Positions 25,719 to 36,768 of a DNA stretch of 64,000 nt are shown here, piece by piece. A program made the position numbers and the translations under genes. Below the pieces are notes generated by a model. The model made no database searches and was not told the origin of the DNA. It saw only the letters and a program-made list of their open reading frames with translations. This DNA is from an uncultured Opitutaceae bacterium (lineage in GTDB: Bacteria; Verrucomicrobiota; Verrucomicrobiia; Opitutales; Opitutaceae), in contig CALFNN010000070.1 of the NCBI GenBank assembly GCA_937902925.1, positions 341,717 to 405,716 of the forward strand, in the 5' to 3' direction. The stretch's first letter is position 1; the number at the start of each line of letters is the position of its first letter.

Positions 25719-26351
25719 ATGTCCGCGCCCGCCACGCCGCCGCCACCGGCCGGGATGACCTCCGCCCCGGTTTTTCTCGTGCTCGCGGGGCCGGCCGGCT
25801 CCGGCAAGAGCACGCTCTGCGACCGGCTGGTGGACGAGTTGCCCGGCTTCGAACGGGTCATTACGACCACCACCCGCGCGCCGCGCGACGGCGAGGTCGA
25901 CGGCGTGCATTATCATTTTCTCACGCCCGAGCAGTTCGACCGGAAGATCGCCGCGGGCGAGTTTCTCGAATGGGCCTGGGTGCACGGCCGGCGCCGCTAC
26001 GGCACGCTGGCCTCGAGCGTCCTCGATCCGATGGCGGCCGGGCGGAGCCTTGTCATCAGCATCGACGTGCAGGGCGTGGAAAGTCTCCGGCGCGCCGCCG
26101 CCGCGGATCCGTTGCTCGCGCGGCGGATGACGACCGTGTTCATCGTGGTCGACCGCGACCGCCTCGTGGCGCGAATGCGCGCGCGGGCGAAGGACGACGA
26201 GGCCGAAATCGCCGGCCGGATGAAGACCGCCGAACGCGAGTTGCAGGAGGCGCACAAGTTCGACTTTCGCATCGAGAGCCGCACGCGGGACGAGGATTTC
26301 GCCGCGCTCCTGCACATCCTCGAGCGCGCCCGGGCGAAGAGCCGGGCGTAG
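25719..26351 (+). CDS. gmk: Guanylate kinase
   Basis: 210 residues of the guanylate kinase family: P-loop GPAGSGKST (residues about 24-32), TTTTRAPRDGEVDGVHYHF (the GMP-binding TTRxPRxGE segment), FLEWAWVHGRRRYGT and VISIDVQGVESLR. It phosphorylates GMP to GDP with ATP in the cytosol. The P-loop has A where most Gmk have S (GPSGxGKS). The N-terminus carries an extra Pro/Ala-rich tail of about 15 residues from the ATG at 25719; an internal ATG (MTSAPVF) at residue 13 would give the family length. Confidence 0.9.
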   Translation: MSAPATPPPPAGMTSAPVFLVLAGPAGSGKSTLCDRLVDELPGFERVITTTTRAPRDGEVDGVHYHFLTPEQFDRKIAAGEFLEWAWVHGRRRYGTLASSVLDPMAAGRSLVISIDVQGVESLRRAAAADPLLARRMTTVFIVVDRDRLVARMRARAKDDEAEIAGRMKTAERELQEAHKFDFRIESRTRDEDFAALLHILERARAKSRA

Positions 26352-26376
26352 ACCCGGCGCCGCGGGTTCCCGCGGG

Positions 26377-27933
26377 TCAGGCTTCCTCGACGACGTAGTG
26401 GCAGCCCTTGCTGCGGGGATTCAGCGAGGCCGCGTGCACGACCAGCAGCGCCGTCTGGATCGCATTGCGCAACTCGACGAGTTCGCGCGTCACCCGGCAG
26501 CCGCGGTAAAAGCTGCCGATCTCCTCGCGCAATTCGAGCAGGATGCGTCGCGCGCGTGTGAGCCGCTTCGGCGAGCGCACGATGCCGGAGTAGTTCCACA
26601 TCGTGCTCTGCAGGAGCTGCAAATCCTGGCGGATCAGCGTCGGGTCGGCATCGCGCGTCTGCCCAATCCACGTGCGCGGCGCGGGCGCCTGAAATGGGTC
26701 GCGGGCGATTTCCCCGGCGTCGGCGCGCGCGGTGAATTTTGCGCTGACGAGACACTCGAGCAGCGACGTGCTCGCCAGCCGGTTCGCGCCGTGCAGCCCG
26801 GTGCAGCCGGTTTCCCCGACGGCGTTGAGGTGCTGGACGTTGGTGCGTCCCGCCAGGTCGGTGTGCACGCCACCGCAGGAGAAATGGGCGGCGGGCACGA
26901 TCGGAACCGGCTCGCGCGTCACGTCCACGCCGTGCTCGGAACAGCGGGCGACGACGGTGGGAAAATGATCGCGGATGAATTCGGGCTTCATCGCCGAGAG
27001 ATCCAGATAAGCGCACGCCTCGCCGCTCGCCGCGAGTTCCTGGTGAACGGCCCGCGCCACGATGTCGCGCGGCGCCAGCGAGCCGCGCGGGTGCAGCGCG
27101 TCCATGAAACGCTGGCCGCGGGCGTTGACAATCACGCCGCCTTCGCCGCGCAGCGCCTCGGTCACGAGGAAGCGCGGCGTGTTTTTCTTGAAGAAGACCG
27201 TGGGATGAAACTGCACGTATTCGAGGTCGATGAGCCGCGCGCCCACCCGATACGCCATCGCCACGCCGTGGCCGACACTGCCGGGCTGGTTGGTGCTGTG
27301 CAGGAAAATCTGCCCAAGCCCCCCGGTCGCGAGCACGGTCTTCTTCGCCACCACCGCGTGCACCTCCCCGCTGGCCGTATCGAGCACGTAGGCCCCGAAG
27401 CAGGTCAGCGGCGCATAATGATCGGCGAGGTGGTCGGTGCTGTGCGAGAGCGTGAGCAGATCGACCGCGACCCAGCCGGTGCGGCGCGCGATCCGCGGCG
27501 TGGCGTCGACCTGCGCGGCGACCGCGGAGAGAATCGCATGGCCGGTCAAATCCTTCGCGTGGATGATGCGGCGTGCGCTGTGCCCGCCCTCGCGGGTGAA
27601 ATCGAGCCGGCCGGCCGCATCGCGGTCGAATACGACCCCGACCTCGTCCAGCAGCAGCTCCTTCACCGCCGCCGGACCCTCGCGGACGAGATTCTCGACG
27701 GCGGCGGGATTGGAGGTGCCATCGCTCGCCTCGACGATGTCCCGCGCCAGTTGCGCCGGGTCGGGCGCGGTATCGTAGATGATGCCGCCCTGCGCCCAGT
27801 CGCTGTTCGCAACGAGCGGCCCCTCGAGCGAAAGCAGCTCGACCGAGAGGCCCGCCTTCGCCGCATGGAGTGCATACGCCGAACCGGCGAGACCCGCACC
27901 GATCACGAGGCAGTCGGTGTGGAGCGTTTTCAC
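26377..27933 (-). CDS. nadB: L-aspartate oxidase
   Basis: 518 residues. The FAD-binding N-terminus reads CLVIGAGLAGSAYAL (GxGxxG), and family segments include NSDWAQGGI, EGGHSARRIIHAKDLTG, LEYVQFHPTVF, RGSLAPRDIVARAV and VPAAHFSCGGVHTDLAGRT. The enzyme oxidises L-aspartate to iminoaspartate, the first step of de novo NAD synthesis. The GTG at 27933 overlaps the nadC stop (GTGA), so it is the third gene of nadA-nadC-nadB. The C-terminal helical domain is complete. Confidence 0.95.
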   Translation of the reverse strand: MKTLHTDCLVIGAGLAGSAYALHAAKAGLSVELLSLEGPLVANSDWAQGGIIYDTAPDPAQLARDIVEASDGTSNPAAVENLVREGPAAVKELLLDEVGVVFDRDAAGRLDFTREGGHSARRIIHAKDLTGHAILSAVAAQVDATPRIARRTGWVAVDLLTLSHSTDHLADHYAPLTCFGAYVLDTASGEVHAVVAKKTVLATGGLGQIFLHSTNQPGSVGHGVAMAYRVGARLIDLEYVQFHPTVFFKKNTPRFLVTEALRGEGGVIVNARGQRFMDALHPRGSLAPRDIVARAVHQELAASGEACAYLDLSAMKPEFIRDHFPTVVARCSEHGVDVTREPVPIVPAAHFSCGGVHTDLAGRTNVQHLNAVGETGCTGLHGANRLASTSLLECLVSAKFTARADAGEIARDPFQAPAPRTWIGQTRDADPTLIRQDLQLLQSTMWNYSGIVRSPKRLTRARRILLELREEIGSFYRGCRVTRELVELRNAIQTALLVVHAASLNPRSKGCHYVVEEA

Positions 27934-28778
27934 TTCGCGCGGCGGGCCGGCAGCATCGTCAGGCTCAAATCCGCGGCGGGCGCGGAGTGGGTGAGGGCGC
28001 CCACGCTGATCACGTCGACGCCCGGCAGCGCGTAGTCCCGCAGCGTCTCGTAGCGCACGCCGCCGGAGACCTCGATCACGGCGCGGCGGTCGATCAGTTT
28101 CACCGCCGCGCGGACCTGCGCCGGAGTCATGTTGTCGAGCAGGATGACCTCCGCCCCGGCCCGCAGTGCCTCGCGCACCTCGGCCGGCGTCTTCGCCTCG
28201 ACCTCGATCTTCGCGAGATGCGGCGCGGCGGCGCGGGCGAGCTTGACCGCCCTCGCGAGCGAGCCGGCGGCGGCGATGTGGTTGTCCTTGATGAGCACGT
28301 GCTCGCCGAGCGACGAGCGGTGGTTGCAACAGCCGCCGCAGCGCACGGCGTATTTTTCGAGCGCGCGCCAGCCGGGCGTCGTCTTGCGCGTGTCGACGAT
28401 GCGCACGCCGCTGCCGGCAACCGCGTCGGCAAACCGGCGCGAGAGCGTGGCCACGCCCGAGAGCCGCTGCAGGAAATTGAGCGCCGTCCGCTCCGCCGTG
28501 AGCAACGCCGCCGTCGGGCCGGCGACGCTCAGGACGCGCGCACCTTTTTTGACGCGGTCCCCATCCCTCGCCGTCGGGACTACTTTCAGCGCCGGATCGA
28601 CGCGGGTGAAGACGCGCCCCGCCACGTCGAGCCCGCACACGACGAGCTCCTGTCCCGCCTCGATGAACGCCCGCGAGCGATGTCGTGGCGAAAAAATCGT
28701 CCGACTCGTGACGTCACCCAGCCCGGCATCCTCGTCGAGGGCGAGATCGATCAGGTGGTCGGTGCGGGGAGTCATCAT
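27930..28778 (-). CDS. nadC: Nicotinate-nucleotide diphosphorylase (carboxylating)
   Basis: 282 residues with quinolinate phosphoribosyltransferase motifs: LALDEDAGLGDVTS, ERTALNFLQRLSGVAT, VDTRKTTPGWRALEKYAV, GGCCNHRSSLGEHVLIKDNH, VEAKT and LDNMTP. It converts quinolinate and PRPP to nicotinate mononucleotide. The ATG at 28778 (or 28775) is used. It lies 63 bases downstream of nadA, a spacer containing a perfect palindrome, and overlaps nadB by four bases. Confidence 0.95.
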   Translation of the reverse strand: MMTPRTDHLIDLALDEDAGLGDVTSRTIFSPRHRSRAFIEAGQELVVCGLDVAGRVFTRVDPALKVVPTARDGDRVKKGARVLSVAGPTAALLTAERTALNFLQRLSGVATLSRRFADAVAGSGVRIVDTRKTTPGWRALEKYAVRCGGCCNHRSSLGEHVLIKDNHIAAAGSLARAVKLARAAAPHLAKIEVEAKTPAEVREALRAGAEVILLDNMTPAQVRAAVKLIDRRAVIEVSGGVRYETLRDYALPGVDVISVGALTHSAPAADLSLTMLPARRAK

Positions 28779-28802
28779 GGCGGGTGGGCGGGCGAGCGCG
28801 AG

Positions 28803-28831
28803 GAGGTTGTCAACTATTAGTTGACAACCTC
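28803..28831. repeat. 29-bp palindrome between nadA and nadC
   Basis: Fourteen-base arms GAGGTTGTCAACTA and TAGTTGACAACCTC pair perfectly around one central T, just after the nadA stop. There is no T-run, so a simple terminator is unlikely; an operator, an mRNA-processing hairpin or a mobile repeat is possible. The core is shared with 10355-10375. Confidence 0.85.
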
Positions 28832-28841
28832 TTGGGGTGGA

Positions 28842-29885
28842 TCAGGTGGCGGGGGTGAGTTCGAACATCCGGTCGATGCAGCGCGCGGCCCGGCGGCGCA
28901 GGTCTTCGTCGAGCGTCACGATCTGGTCGGGACGCGGCGCGAGCAGCGCGTCGCGCACCTTCTCGAGCGAGTTGAGCTTCATGTAAGGGCACAGCCGGCA
29001 GCCACCGATGAAGGTTTTCTCCGGCGCCTCGACCTCGAGCCGGTCGACGAGGCCGCACTCGGTCAGCATGAGAAAATAGGGCGCCACCGTCTGCTTGACG
29101 TATTTCATCATCGCCCCGGTGCTGCCCACAAAGTCCGCGAGCGCCGCGACCTCCGGCGTGCACTCGGGATGCGCGACCACCTTGAGCCCGGGAAACTGCG
29201 CGCGTGCGGCAGCGATCTGCCCGGCCGTGAATTCGTCGTGGACGAGGCAGGTCCCGTCGGAGGAAATGATTTCCTTGGCGACGCCGCGCCGCTTCAGCTC
29301 GCTGCGGACGTTTTCCGCCATGAGCCGGTCCGGCACGAACAGGATCCGCCGCGCCGGCAGATTCGCCACGATGTCGTAGACATTGCCCGAGGTGACGCAC
29401 ACGTCGGATTCCGCCTTCACGTCGGCGGTGCTGTTGATGTAGCAGACGACCGTCGCATCGGGATAAAGCGCCTTGAGCCGGCGCACGCCGTCGCCGTCGA
29501 TCGAGTCGGCGAGCGAGCAACCGGAGCCGCGGTCGGGCACGACCACCGTGGCGTCGGGCGACAGGATTTTCGCGGTCTCCGCCATGAAGACCACGCCGGC
29601 GAACACGATCACCTTCGCCCGCGCCTGCTTCGCCATCAGGCTGAGGTAATACGAGTCGCCCTTGTAATCGCCAACGCCGTAGATGATCTCCGGTTCCACA
29701 TAGGAATGCGTGAGGATGACCGCATCCTTCTCGCGCTTGAGCCGGTTGATCTCGAGGGTCAGCGGCGCGATCTCGCGGCAGGTCTCGAGGTTCCATTTCC
29801 GGCCGTGCGGATCGCAGTCGACGTGCAGCAGCGCCCGCAGCAGGCGCTCGGCCTCGGCTTCGATGATATCGGCGGTGGCGATCAT
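28842..29885 (-). CDS. nadA: Quinolinate synthase
   Basis: 347 residues. The three 4Fe-4S cysteines are visible in DRGSGCSLADS, VVAHPECTPEV and IGGCRLCPYMKLNSL, along with AVILTHSYVEPEI, GDSYYLSLMAK and FAGVVFMAETAKIL. It condenses iminoaspartate with dihydroxyacetone phosphate to quinolinate. The ATG at 29885 (MIATADIIEAE) starts the homology. First gene of the NAD operon; nadC and nadB follow on the same strand. Confidence 0.95.
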   Translation of the reverse strand: MIATADIIEAEAERLLRALLHVDCDPHGRKWNLETCREIAPLTLEINRLKREKDAVILTHSYVEPEIIYGVGDYKGDSYYLSLMAKQARAKVIVFAGVVFMAETAKILSPDATVVVPDRGSGCSLADSIDGDGVRRLKALYPDATVVCYINSTADVKAESDVCVTSGNVYDIVANLPARRILFVPDRLMAENVRSELKRRGVAKEIISSDGTCLVHDEFTAGQIAAARAQFPGLKVVAHPECTPEVAALADFVGSTGAMMKYVKQTVAPYFLMLTECGLVDRLEVEAPEKTFIGGCRLCPYMKLNSLEKVRDALLAPRPDQIVTLDEDLRRRAARCIDRMFELTPAT

Positions 29886-30020
29886 GGGCGGCGGGACAAT
29901 CAACGTCGCCGGTTGCCGGGCGTTTTTCAAGCCGGCGTGGTGTCATTCCCACGCAGCGCCCGTCGCCGTTGACCACAATCTGCTTGCGACCGGCCGCGGG
30001 GTTTTTGAATAAACCGTCCC

Positions 30021-30362
30021 GTGCAACCCGGACCCACCCCGTTGTTACTGGCCACCCCGCCCACCACGCTGGAAAAGCTCAAGCACATCCCATCCGGGAC
30101 CTGGCTCAACCTCGGCGGGTGCATCCTGACCGTGGCGATCGTCGTCGGGGCGTGGCGCACGCTGCGCAAGATCAACGAACTCGTGCCGTGGATCGTCTCG
30201 GTGCTGGCCGCCGCGATGATCTTCTCCTACTGGACCTACAATCGCACCGAGCCGAAGTTTCTCACGCCGGTGGTCGACCAGCTCACGCAAATCCTGCCGA
30301 CGAAATCGAAACACGAGCAGGACTTGGAAAAGCTGCGCAAGAGCCGGGAAGATCATCCCTGA
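30021..30362 (+). CDS. Small membrane protein, paralogue of 39298-39636
   Basis: 113 residues from a GTG. After a short N-terminus come TTLEKLKHIPSGTWLNLG, a hydrophobic helix (ILTVAIVVGAWRTLRKIN), a second helix (PWIVSVLAAAMIFSYWTYN) and a polar tail (PVVDQLTQILPTKSK). The same order and key residues (TLxxLxxIP, W, two helices, Y, EP, PTK) recur in the protein at 39298-39636. I do not recognise the family. It is divergent from nadA across 135 bases. Confidence 0.7.
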   Translation: MQPGPTPLLLATPPTTLEKLKHIPSGTWLNLGGCILTVAIVVGAWRTLRKINELVPWIVSVLAAAMIFSYWTYNRTEPKFLTPVVDQLTQILPTKSKHEQDLEKLRKSREDHP

Positions 30363-30558
30363 CCGGGCGGCCGGCAAGTCGGTTTTGACTTGGGCGATCC
30401 ATTGCCGCACGCTGGCCGCGAGCTTTGGCTGCCGAACGAAGAACTCATGCCGCGGCCCGCGGTCTCATGGCAGGCGCCGAGCTGAAGTTCTTTCCATCCC
30501 CGACGCGGCGGTCGGGGGCGCCGTTCAAAATCCCGCCGCCCAACCCAGGAGAATCCTC

Positions 30559-30873
30559 ATGAAACTACGTGATGCCTATCGCCAGAAATTCGAGGCCCAG
30601 ATCGAGGAGTTGAACGCCCGGCTTGCGGTCATGCGTGCCCAGGCGAAACGCCTCGCCGCCGACGCGAAGATCGCCGCGCACGAGGAACTGGCCGACACCG
30701 ACCGGAAACTCGCCGCGCTGAAAACCCGCCTCGCGGAACTCCGCGTCTCGGGCGACGACGCGTGGCAGGACATGAAGGGCGGCGTCGAATCCGCCTGGAC
30801 CGATTTGCACAAGGCCGCGAAGCAGGCCATGAAACGCTTCGGCGCCAAACCGACGAGCACCCGCGCCCGTTGA
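30559..30873 (+). CDS. Small coiled-coil protein upstream of UbiB-type kinase
   Basis: 104 residues, nearly all helical and charged: YRQKFEAQIEELNARLAVMR, KIAAHEELADTDRKLAALKT, ending KQAMKRFGAKPTSTRAR. Heptad-like spacing of Leu/Ala suggests a coiled coil. The ATG at 30559 is preceded by a strong AGGAGA. Its stop overlaps the next start (TGATG), so it is translationally coupled to the UbiB-type gene. Similar small coiled-coil genes are often called hypothetical. Confidence 0.8.
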   Translation: MKLRDAYRQKFEAQIEELNARLAVMRAQAKRLAADAKIAAHEELADTDRKLAALKTRLAELRVSGDDAWQDMKGGVESAWTDLHKAAKQAMKRFGAKPTSTRAR

Positions 30874-32567
30874 TGCTCTTTTCCCGTTTCCGGCAGATCG
30901 GCCGCGCCGTCGGCCAGGCGCAGCGCTTCCGCGTCATCGTCGGCGTATTTTTGAAATACGGCTACGACGACCTTGCCGGCAAACTGCCGCTGCCCGGCAT
31001 GTGGCGCTGGCTGCCCACGCGCCGCTTCCGGCGCGAGCAGGCGGCCCTCGCGGCGCTGCCGCGGCCGGAGCGGCTGCGCCGCGCGTTCGAGGAGCTCGGC
31101 CCGGCCTTCGTCAAGTTCGGCCAGTTGCTCGCGGGCCGCACCCGCCTGCTGCCGCGCGCCTACACCGACGAACTCGCCAGGCTCCAGGACCACGTGCCAC
31201 CCGTGCCGTTCGCCGAGGTGCAGGCGGTGGTGGCCGTGGAATTGCGCCGCCCGATCGCCGGGTGTTTCAGCCGGCTCGACGAGACGCCGCTCGGCTCCGC
31301 GTCGATCGCGCAAGTGCACCGCGCCCGGCTGACCGACGGCACCGATGTCGTCGTGAAGGTCCAGCGCCCCAATATCGCGCGCACGGTCCGCACCGATCTC
31401 GAGATCATGGCGCGGCTCGCCGAGTTGCTGGAGAACCATGTCGAGGGCTGGGCGGCGCACCAGCCGACGGCCGTGGTGGCCGAGTTCGCGCGGCGGATGG
31501 AGCAGGAACTCGATTTTTCCGCCGAGGTCGCGGGCATGGAGCGTTTCGCCCGGCAGTTCGAGGGCGATCCCACCACGCGCGTGCCCCGCGTCGATCGCGC
31601 GTTTTCCACGCCGCGGCTGCTCACGATGGAGTGCATCGAGGGCATCCCGGCCAGCCAGACCGCCGCGCTCGACGCCGCGGGACTCGACCGCCGCGAAATC
31701 GCCCGGCGGTTGGCCGACCTCACGCTGCGGCAGATTTTCGTCCACGGCTTCTTCCACGCCGATCCCCACCCGGGCAACGTCCACATCCTGCCCGGCAACG
31801 TGGTCTGCTTCCTCGATTTCGGCATGACGGGGTTTCTCATCCGCGACCGGCGCGAGGCGCTCGCCGCGCTGCTGGTCGCGATCGCGCAACGCGACGAGCG
31901 CGCCGGCACCGCCGCCCTCCTCCGGCTGGCCGACGCCGAACTCGAGGAGCCGAAGCCCGGCCTCGAGGCGGACGTCGCCGAATTCATCCACCGGCATTTC
32001 ACCGGGCCGGTGCGCGAGCTGATGTTCGCGCGGCTGCTCCAGCACCTGTTCACAATCACCACGCGCCACGCCCTCACCCTGCCGCCGGAGATTTTCACGG
32101 TCGTCAAGATGCTCGGCCAGATCGAGCACCTCGTGCTCGTGCTCGCGCCGGACTACGACTTGCTCGAGCAGGCGAAGCCCTTCGTGCGCGAACTGCACAC
32201 GGGCCGCCTGCGACCGCGCCAGGTGATGCGCCAGCTCGTGACCTTCGGCGGCGACGCGCTCGTGCTGCTGCGCGGGCTTCCGCTCGAACTGCGGCGGATC
32301 GCGGCGCAATTGCGCGGCGGAAAATCGAGGGTGACCTTTCGCGTCGAGGGATTGTCGCCGCTCAATGCGACGCTGGAACGCGTGACCAATCGCCTGGCGT
32401 TCGCCGTCGTGCTGGCGGCGCTCATCGTGGCCTCCGCGCTGATCATCCATTCCAGCATCAACCCGAAATGGCACGGCATCCCCATCATCGGGCTGGTCGG
32501 CTACACGTTTGCGGGGCTGATGGGCATGGCGCTGCTCGTCTCGATCCTCCGCCACGGCCGGATGTAA
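30873..32567 (+). CDS. ABC1/UbiB/AarF family atypical kinase
   Basis: 564 residues. The family signatures are present: AFVKFGQLLAGR (KxGQ motif), PLGSASIAQVHRA (Ala-rich nucleotide loop), VVVKVQRP (catalytic Lys), HGFFHADPHPGN and CFLDFGMTG. Two transmembrane helices close the C-terminus (FAVVLAALIVASALII, IIGLVGYTFAGLMGMALL). UbiB proteins are membrane-associated ATPases needed for ubiquinone or menaquinone synthesis in several bacteria; no quinone genes are adjacent here. The gene begins within the stop of the coiled-coil gene. Confidence 0.9.
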   Translation: MLFSRFRQIGRAVGQAQRFRVIVGVFLKYGYDDLAGKLPLPGMWRWLPTRRFRREQAALAALPRPERLRRAFEELGPAFVKFGQLLAGRTRLLPRAYTDELARLQDHVPPVPFAEVQAVVAVELRRPIAGCFSRLDETPLGSASIAQVHRARLTDGTDVVVKVQRPNIARTVRTDLEIMARLAELLENHVEGWAAHQPTAVVAEFARRMEQELDFSAEVAGMERFARQFEGDPTTRVPRVDRAFSTPRLLTMECIEGIPASQTAALDAAGLDRREIARRLADLTLRQIFVHGFFHADPHPGNVHILPGNVVCFLDFGMTGFLIRDRREALAALLVAIAQRDERAGTAALLRLADAELEEPKPGLEADVAEFIHRHFTGPVRELMFARLLQHLFTITTRHALTLPPEIFTVVKMLGQIEHLVLVLAPDYDLLEQAKPFVRELHTGRLRPRQVMRQLVTFGGDALVLLRGLPLELRRIAAQLRGGKSRVTFRVEGLSPLNATLERVTNRLAFAVVLAALIVASALIIHSSINPKWHGIPIIGLVGYTFAGLMGMALLVSILRHGRM

Positions 32568-32623
32568 GCCCCGGGGCGATTCTGCTCTCGCATCGAGGCA
32601 AGCGGCCCGGCGAAACTGACCGT

Positions 32624-34393
<1,770 letters not shown>

Positions 34394-34399
34394 GCGCGG

Positions 34400-35125
34400 T
34401 CAGGCCGGTGGCTCGCTTTCCAAACTCAGCCGGTAACCGACGCCGCGGAGCGTGTGGATCAGCTTCGCCGCCCCCTCGCCATCGACCTTGCGCCGCAGCC
34501 GCATGATCTGGACGTCGATCACGTTGTCGAGCGAGGTGAACCGGTGCGACTGCTTCCACACGTCGCGCTCCAGCATTTCGCGCGTCACGATCTGACCCTG
34601 ATAACGGAGCAGGTATTCGAGCACGTCGACCTCGCGAGGCGACAGCAGGATCTCCTCGCCGGCCCGGACGGCGGTGCGGGCGCGCGTGTCGAGTCGCAGG
34701 TCGCCGCAGTGCAGGAACTCGCCGGTGCTCATCGCCGGCCGCCGCAATAGCGCGTGGCAGCGGGCGATGAGTTCGGCGACGGCAAACGGCTTCACGAGGT
34801 AGTCGTCGGCACCGCTTTCGAGTCCGACGACGCGATCGTCGATGCCCGTGCGCGCCGTGAGCATGAGCACCGGCGTCTGCGTGCCGCGCGCCCGCACGTG
34901 CTCCAGGAGTTCGAGGCCGTCGCGCCCCGGCAGCATCCAGTCGAGCAGCACGAGGTCGAACGCCTGTTGATCCAGCAGCGCGATCATTTCGCGGCCGCGA
35001 CCCGCCTCGGCCACCGTCCAGCCCTCGAGGCGGAGCGCCTCCACGACGGAGGCGCGGGTCTTCGGCTCGTCTTCGACGACCAGGACTCGCGGCGACACGA
35101 GGGAAGCGGTGCCCGGGGTGCTCAT
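34400..35125 (-). CDS. OmpR/PhoB-type response regulator
   Basis: 241 residues. The receiver has VLVVEDEPKT, LVLLDWMLPGRDG (phosphoacceptor Asp about residue 61), LMLTAR and YLVKPF; the winged helix has LSPREVDVLEYLLRYQGQIV, VWKQSHRFTSLDNVIDVQIM and LIHTLRGVGYRL. The ATG at 35125 has GAGGTG seven bases upstream. No kinase is adjacent, so it is an orphan here, convergent with the SLC13 gene and divergent from the Na+/H+ antiporter. Confidence 0.92.
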   Translation of the reverse strand: MSTPGTASLVSPRVLVVEDEPKTRASVVEALRLEGWTVAEAGRGREMIALLDQQAFDLVLLDWMLPGRDGLELLEHVRARGTQTPVLMLTARTGIDDRVVGLESGADDYLVKPFAVAELIARCHALLRRPAMSTGEFLHCGDLRLDTRARTAVRAGEEILLSPREVDVLEYLLRYQGQIVTREMLERDVWKQSHRFTSLDNVIDVQIMRLRRKVDGEGAAKLIHTLRGVGYRLSLESEPPA

Positions 35126-35265
35126 TGGGTTCACCTCACGCCATCGCGCAACCGCGCCCATACTGCAACGGTTATTGCCATCGTAACCGCTCCTGACCGG
35201 ATCGTCAGTCGCCGGCCGCAGGGGATGATTGCATTCCGGGATGACGGCGGTTCGATGGAGCGCGA

Positions 35266-36768
35266 ATGCGCCGGTCGTTGCTCATCGTTTTCCTTCCCGC
35301 AAGTCTCGTGGTTTCCGCCGGCGCCGCAGAGGTGGCCAACGTGCTGCCGGTGCCGCTGAGCCGCTATGCCGATCCGGCCGGCGCCTCGCTCTGGGAGGTA
35401 TTGCGGTATCGGGTGGAGGCCGAGCCGTTCAACGCGGCAGCCCTGGCCATTTTCTTCCTCGCGATCGTGCACACATTTTTCACGGCGCGGATCCGGCACT
35501 GGGCGCACGCGATCGAGGAGCGCCACGCCCTCCGGCAGGCGGAACGCCGCGCGACAGCGGCTGGTGACGCGGATGCCGACGGCCAGGTCGACGAAGTCAG
35601 CTTTGCCGGCCAGATTCTCCACTTTCTCGGCGAGGTGGAGGCCGTGTTCGGGCTCTGGGCGGTTGTGCTGGCGGGCGCCATCACGTGGTTCAAGGGCTGG
35701 CCGGCGGTCGTCGGTTATGTGGGCGAGCACGTGAGCTACACGGAGCCGGTGTTTGTCGTCATCGTGATGGCGCTGGCGGCGACGCGGCCGGTGCTCGATC
35801 TGGCGGCGAATTGCCTGCGGACGATCGCCCGCCTCGGCGGTTGCACGCCGGGCGCGTGGTGGCTCACCATCCTCATCGTGGCACCGTTGCTGGGCTCGTT
35901 GATCACCGAACCGGCGGCGATGACGATCGGCGCGCTGCTGCTGGCGCGCCAGTTCTACGAATTGAAACCCAGCGGCCGGCTCGCCTACGGGACGCTGGGC
36001 CTGTTGTTCGTCAACGTCTCCGTCGGCGGCACGCTCACCCATTTCGCCGCGCCGCCCGTCATCATGGTGGCGCATTCGTGGGGCTGGGGCTTTCGGCACA
36101 TGTTGACGCATTACGGCGATCGCGCGGCGGCAGGCATCGTCGTCGCCACCGGCCTCTATTATCTCGTTTTTCACCGGGAGCTCGCGCAACTCGCGCTCCG
36201 GCCGGCACCGGGAGCCGGTGAACGGCCGCGGCCGTGCGTGCCGGCCTGGATCACCGCGGTGCATGTTGGATTTCTCGCCTTCACCGTGTGGCAGGCGCAT
36301 TTCCCGGTGATGTTCATCGGCGCGTTTCTCTTCTTCCTGGCCTTCGCGCAGGCCACCGGCCACCACCAGAATCCCATCGATCTGCGCTCGCCGATTCTGG
36401 TCGGATTTTTTCTCGCCGGGTTGGTGATTCATGGCGGGTTGCAATCGTGGTGGATCCAGCCGGTGCTCGGCCGCCTCGGCGAAGTGCCGTTGTTCATGGG
36501 CGCGACGCTGCTCACCGCGTTCAACGACAATGCCGCGATCACCTACCTCGCCACGCTGGTGCCGAACTTCACCGACGCGTTGAAATACGCGGTGGTCGCG
36601 GGTGCGGTCACGGGTGGCGGTCTTACTGTCATCGCCAACGCCCCCAATCCCGCCGGCCAGGCGATCCTCGGGCGCTATTTCCCGGAGGGCATCGCGCCGC
36701 TGAAGCTCGCGCTGGCGGCGCTGGTGCCGACGGCGATCATGGCGGTGGCGTTCATGGCGTATCGTTGA
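35266..36768 (+). CDS. Putative Na+/H+ antiporter (PF07399-like)
   Basis: 500 residues. A signal-like N-terminal helix (LIVFLPASLVVSAGAAE) is followed by about eleven membrane helices. Segments SLITEPAAMTIGALLLARQF, NVSVGGTLTHFAAPPVIMVA and LLTAFNDNAAITYLATLVP recall NhaD-like ion transporters with a re-entrant discontinuous helix. The overall match is to the 'putative Na+/H+ antiporter' family. The ATG at 35266 has GGAG upstream. It is divergent from the OmpR-type regulator across 140 bases, and regulation by it is an inference. Confidence 0.8.
   Translation: MRRSLLIVFLPASLVVSAGAAEVANVLPVPLSRYADPAGASLWEVLRYRVEAEPFNAAALAIFFLAIVHTFFTARIRHWAHAIEERHALRQAERRATAAGDADADGQVDEVSFAGQILHFLGEVEAVFGLWAVVLAGAITWFKGWPAVVGYVGEHVSYTEPVFVVIVMALAATRPVLDLAANCLRTIARLGGCTPGAWWLTILIVAPLLGSLITEPAAMTIGALLLARQFYELKPSGRLAYGTLGLLFVNVSVGGTLTHFAAPPVIMVAHSWGWGFRHMLTHYGDRAAAGIVVATGLYYLVFHRELAQLALRPAPGAGERPRPCVPAWITAVHVGFLAFTVWQAHFPVMFIGAFLFFLAFAQATGHHQNPIDLRSPILVGFFLAGLVIHGGLQSWWIQPVLGRLGEVPLFMGATLLTAFNDNAAITYLATLVPNFTDALKYAVVAGAVTGGGLTVIANAPNPAGQAILGRYFPEGIAPLKLALAALVPTAIMAVAFMAYR

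Noticed and set aside
30576..32555. 659-residue minus-strand frame opposite the UbiB gene
   Set aside because: His/Arg/Asp/Glu-rich antisense artefact; the plus strand holds all conserved motifs.
35169..35189. CGGTTA...TAACCG dyad between the OmpR-type regulator and the antiporter
   Set aside because: Arms are only six bases with no further symmetry; too weak to call an operator.
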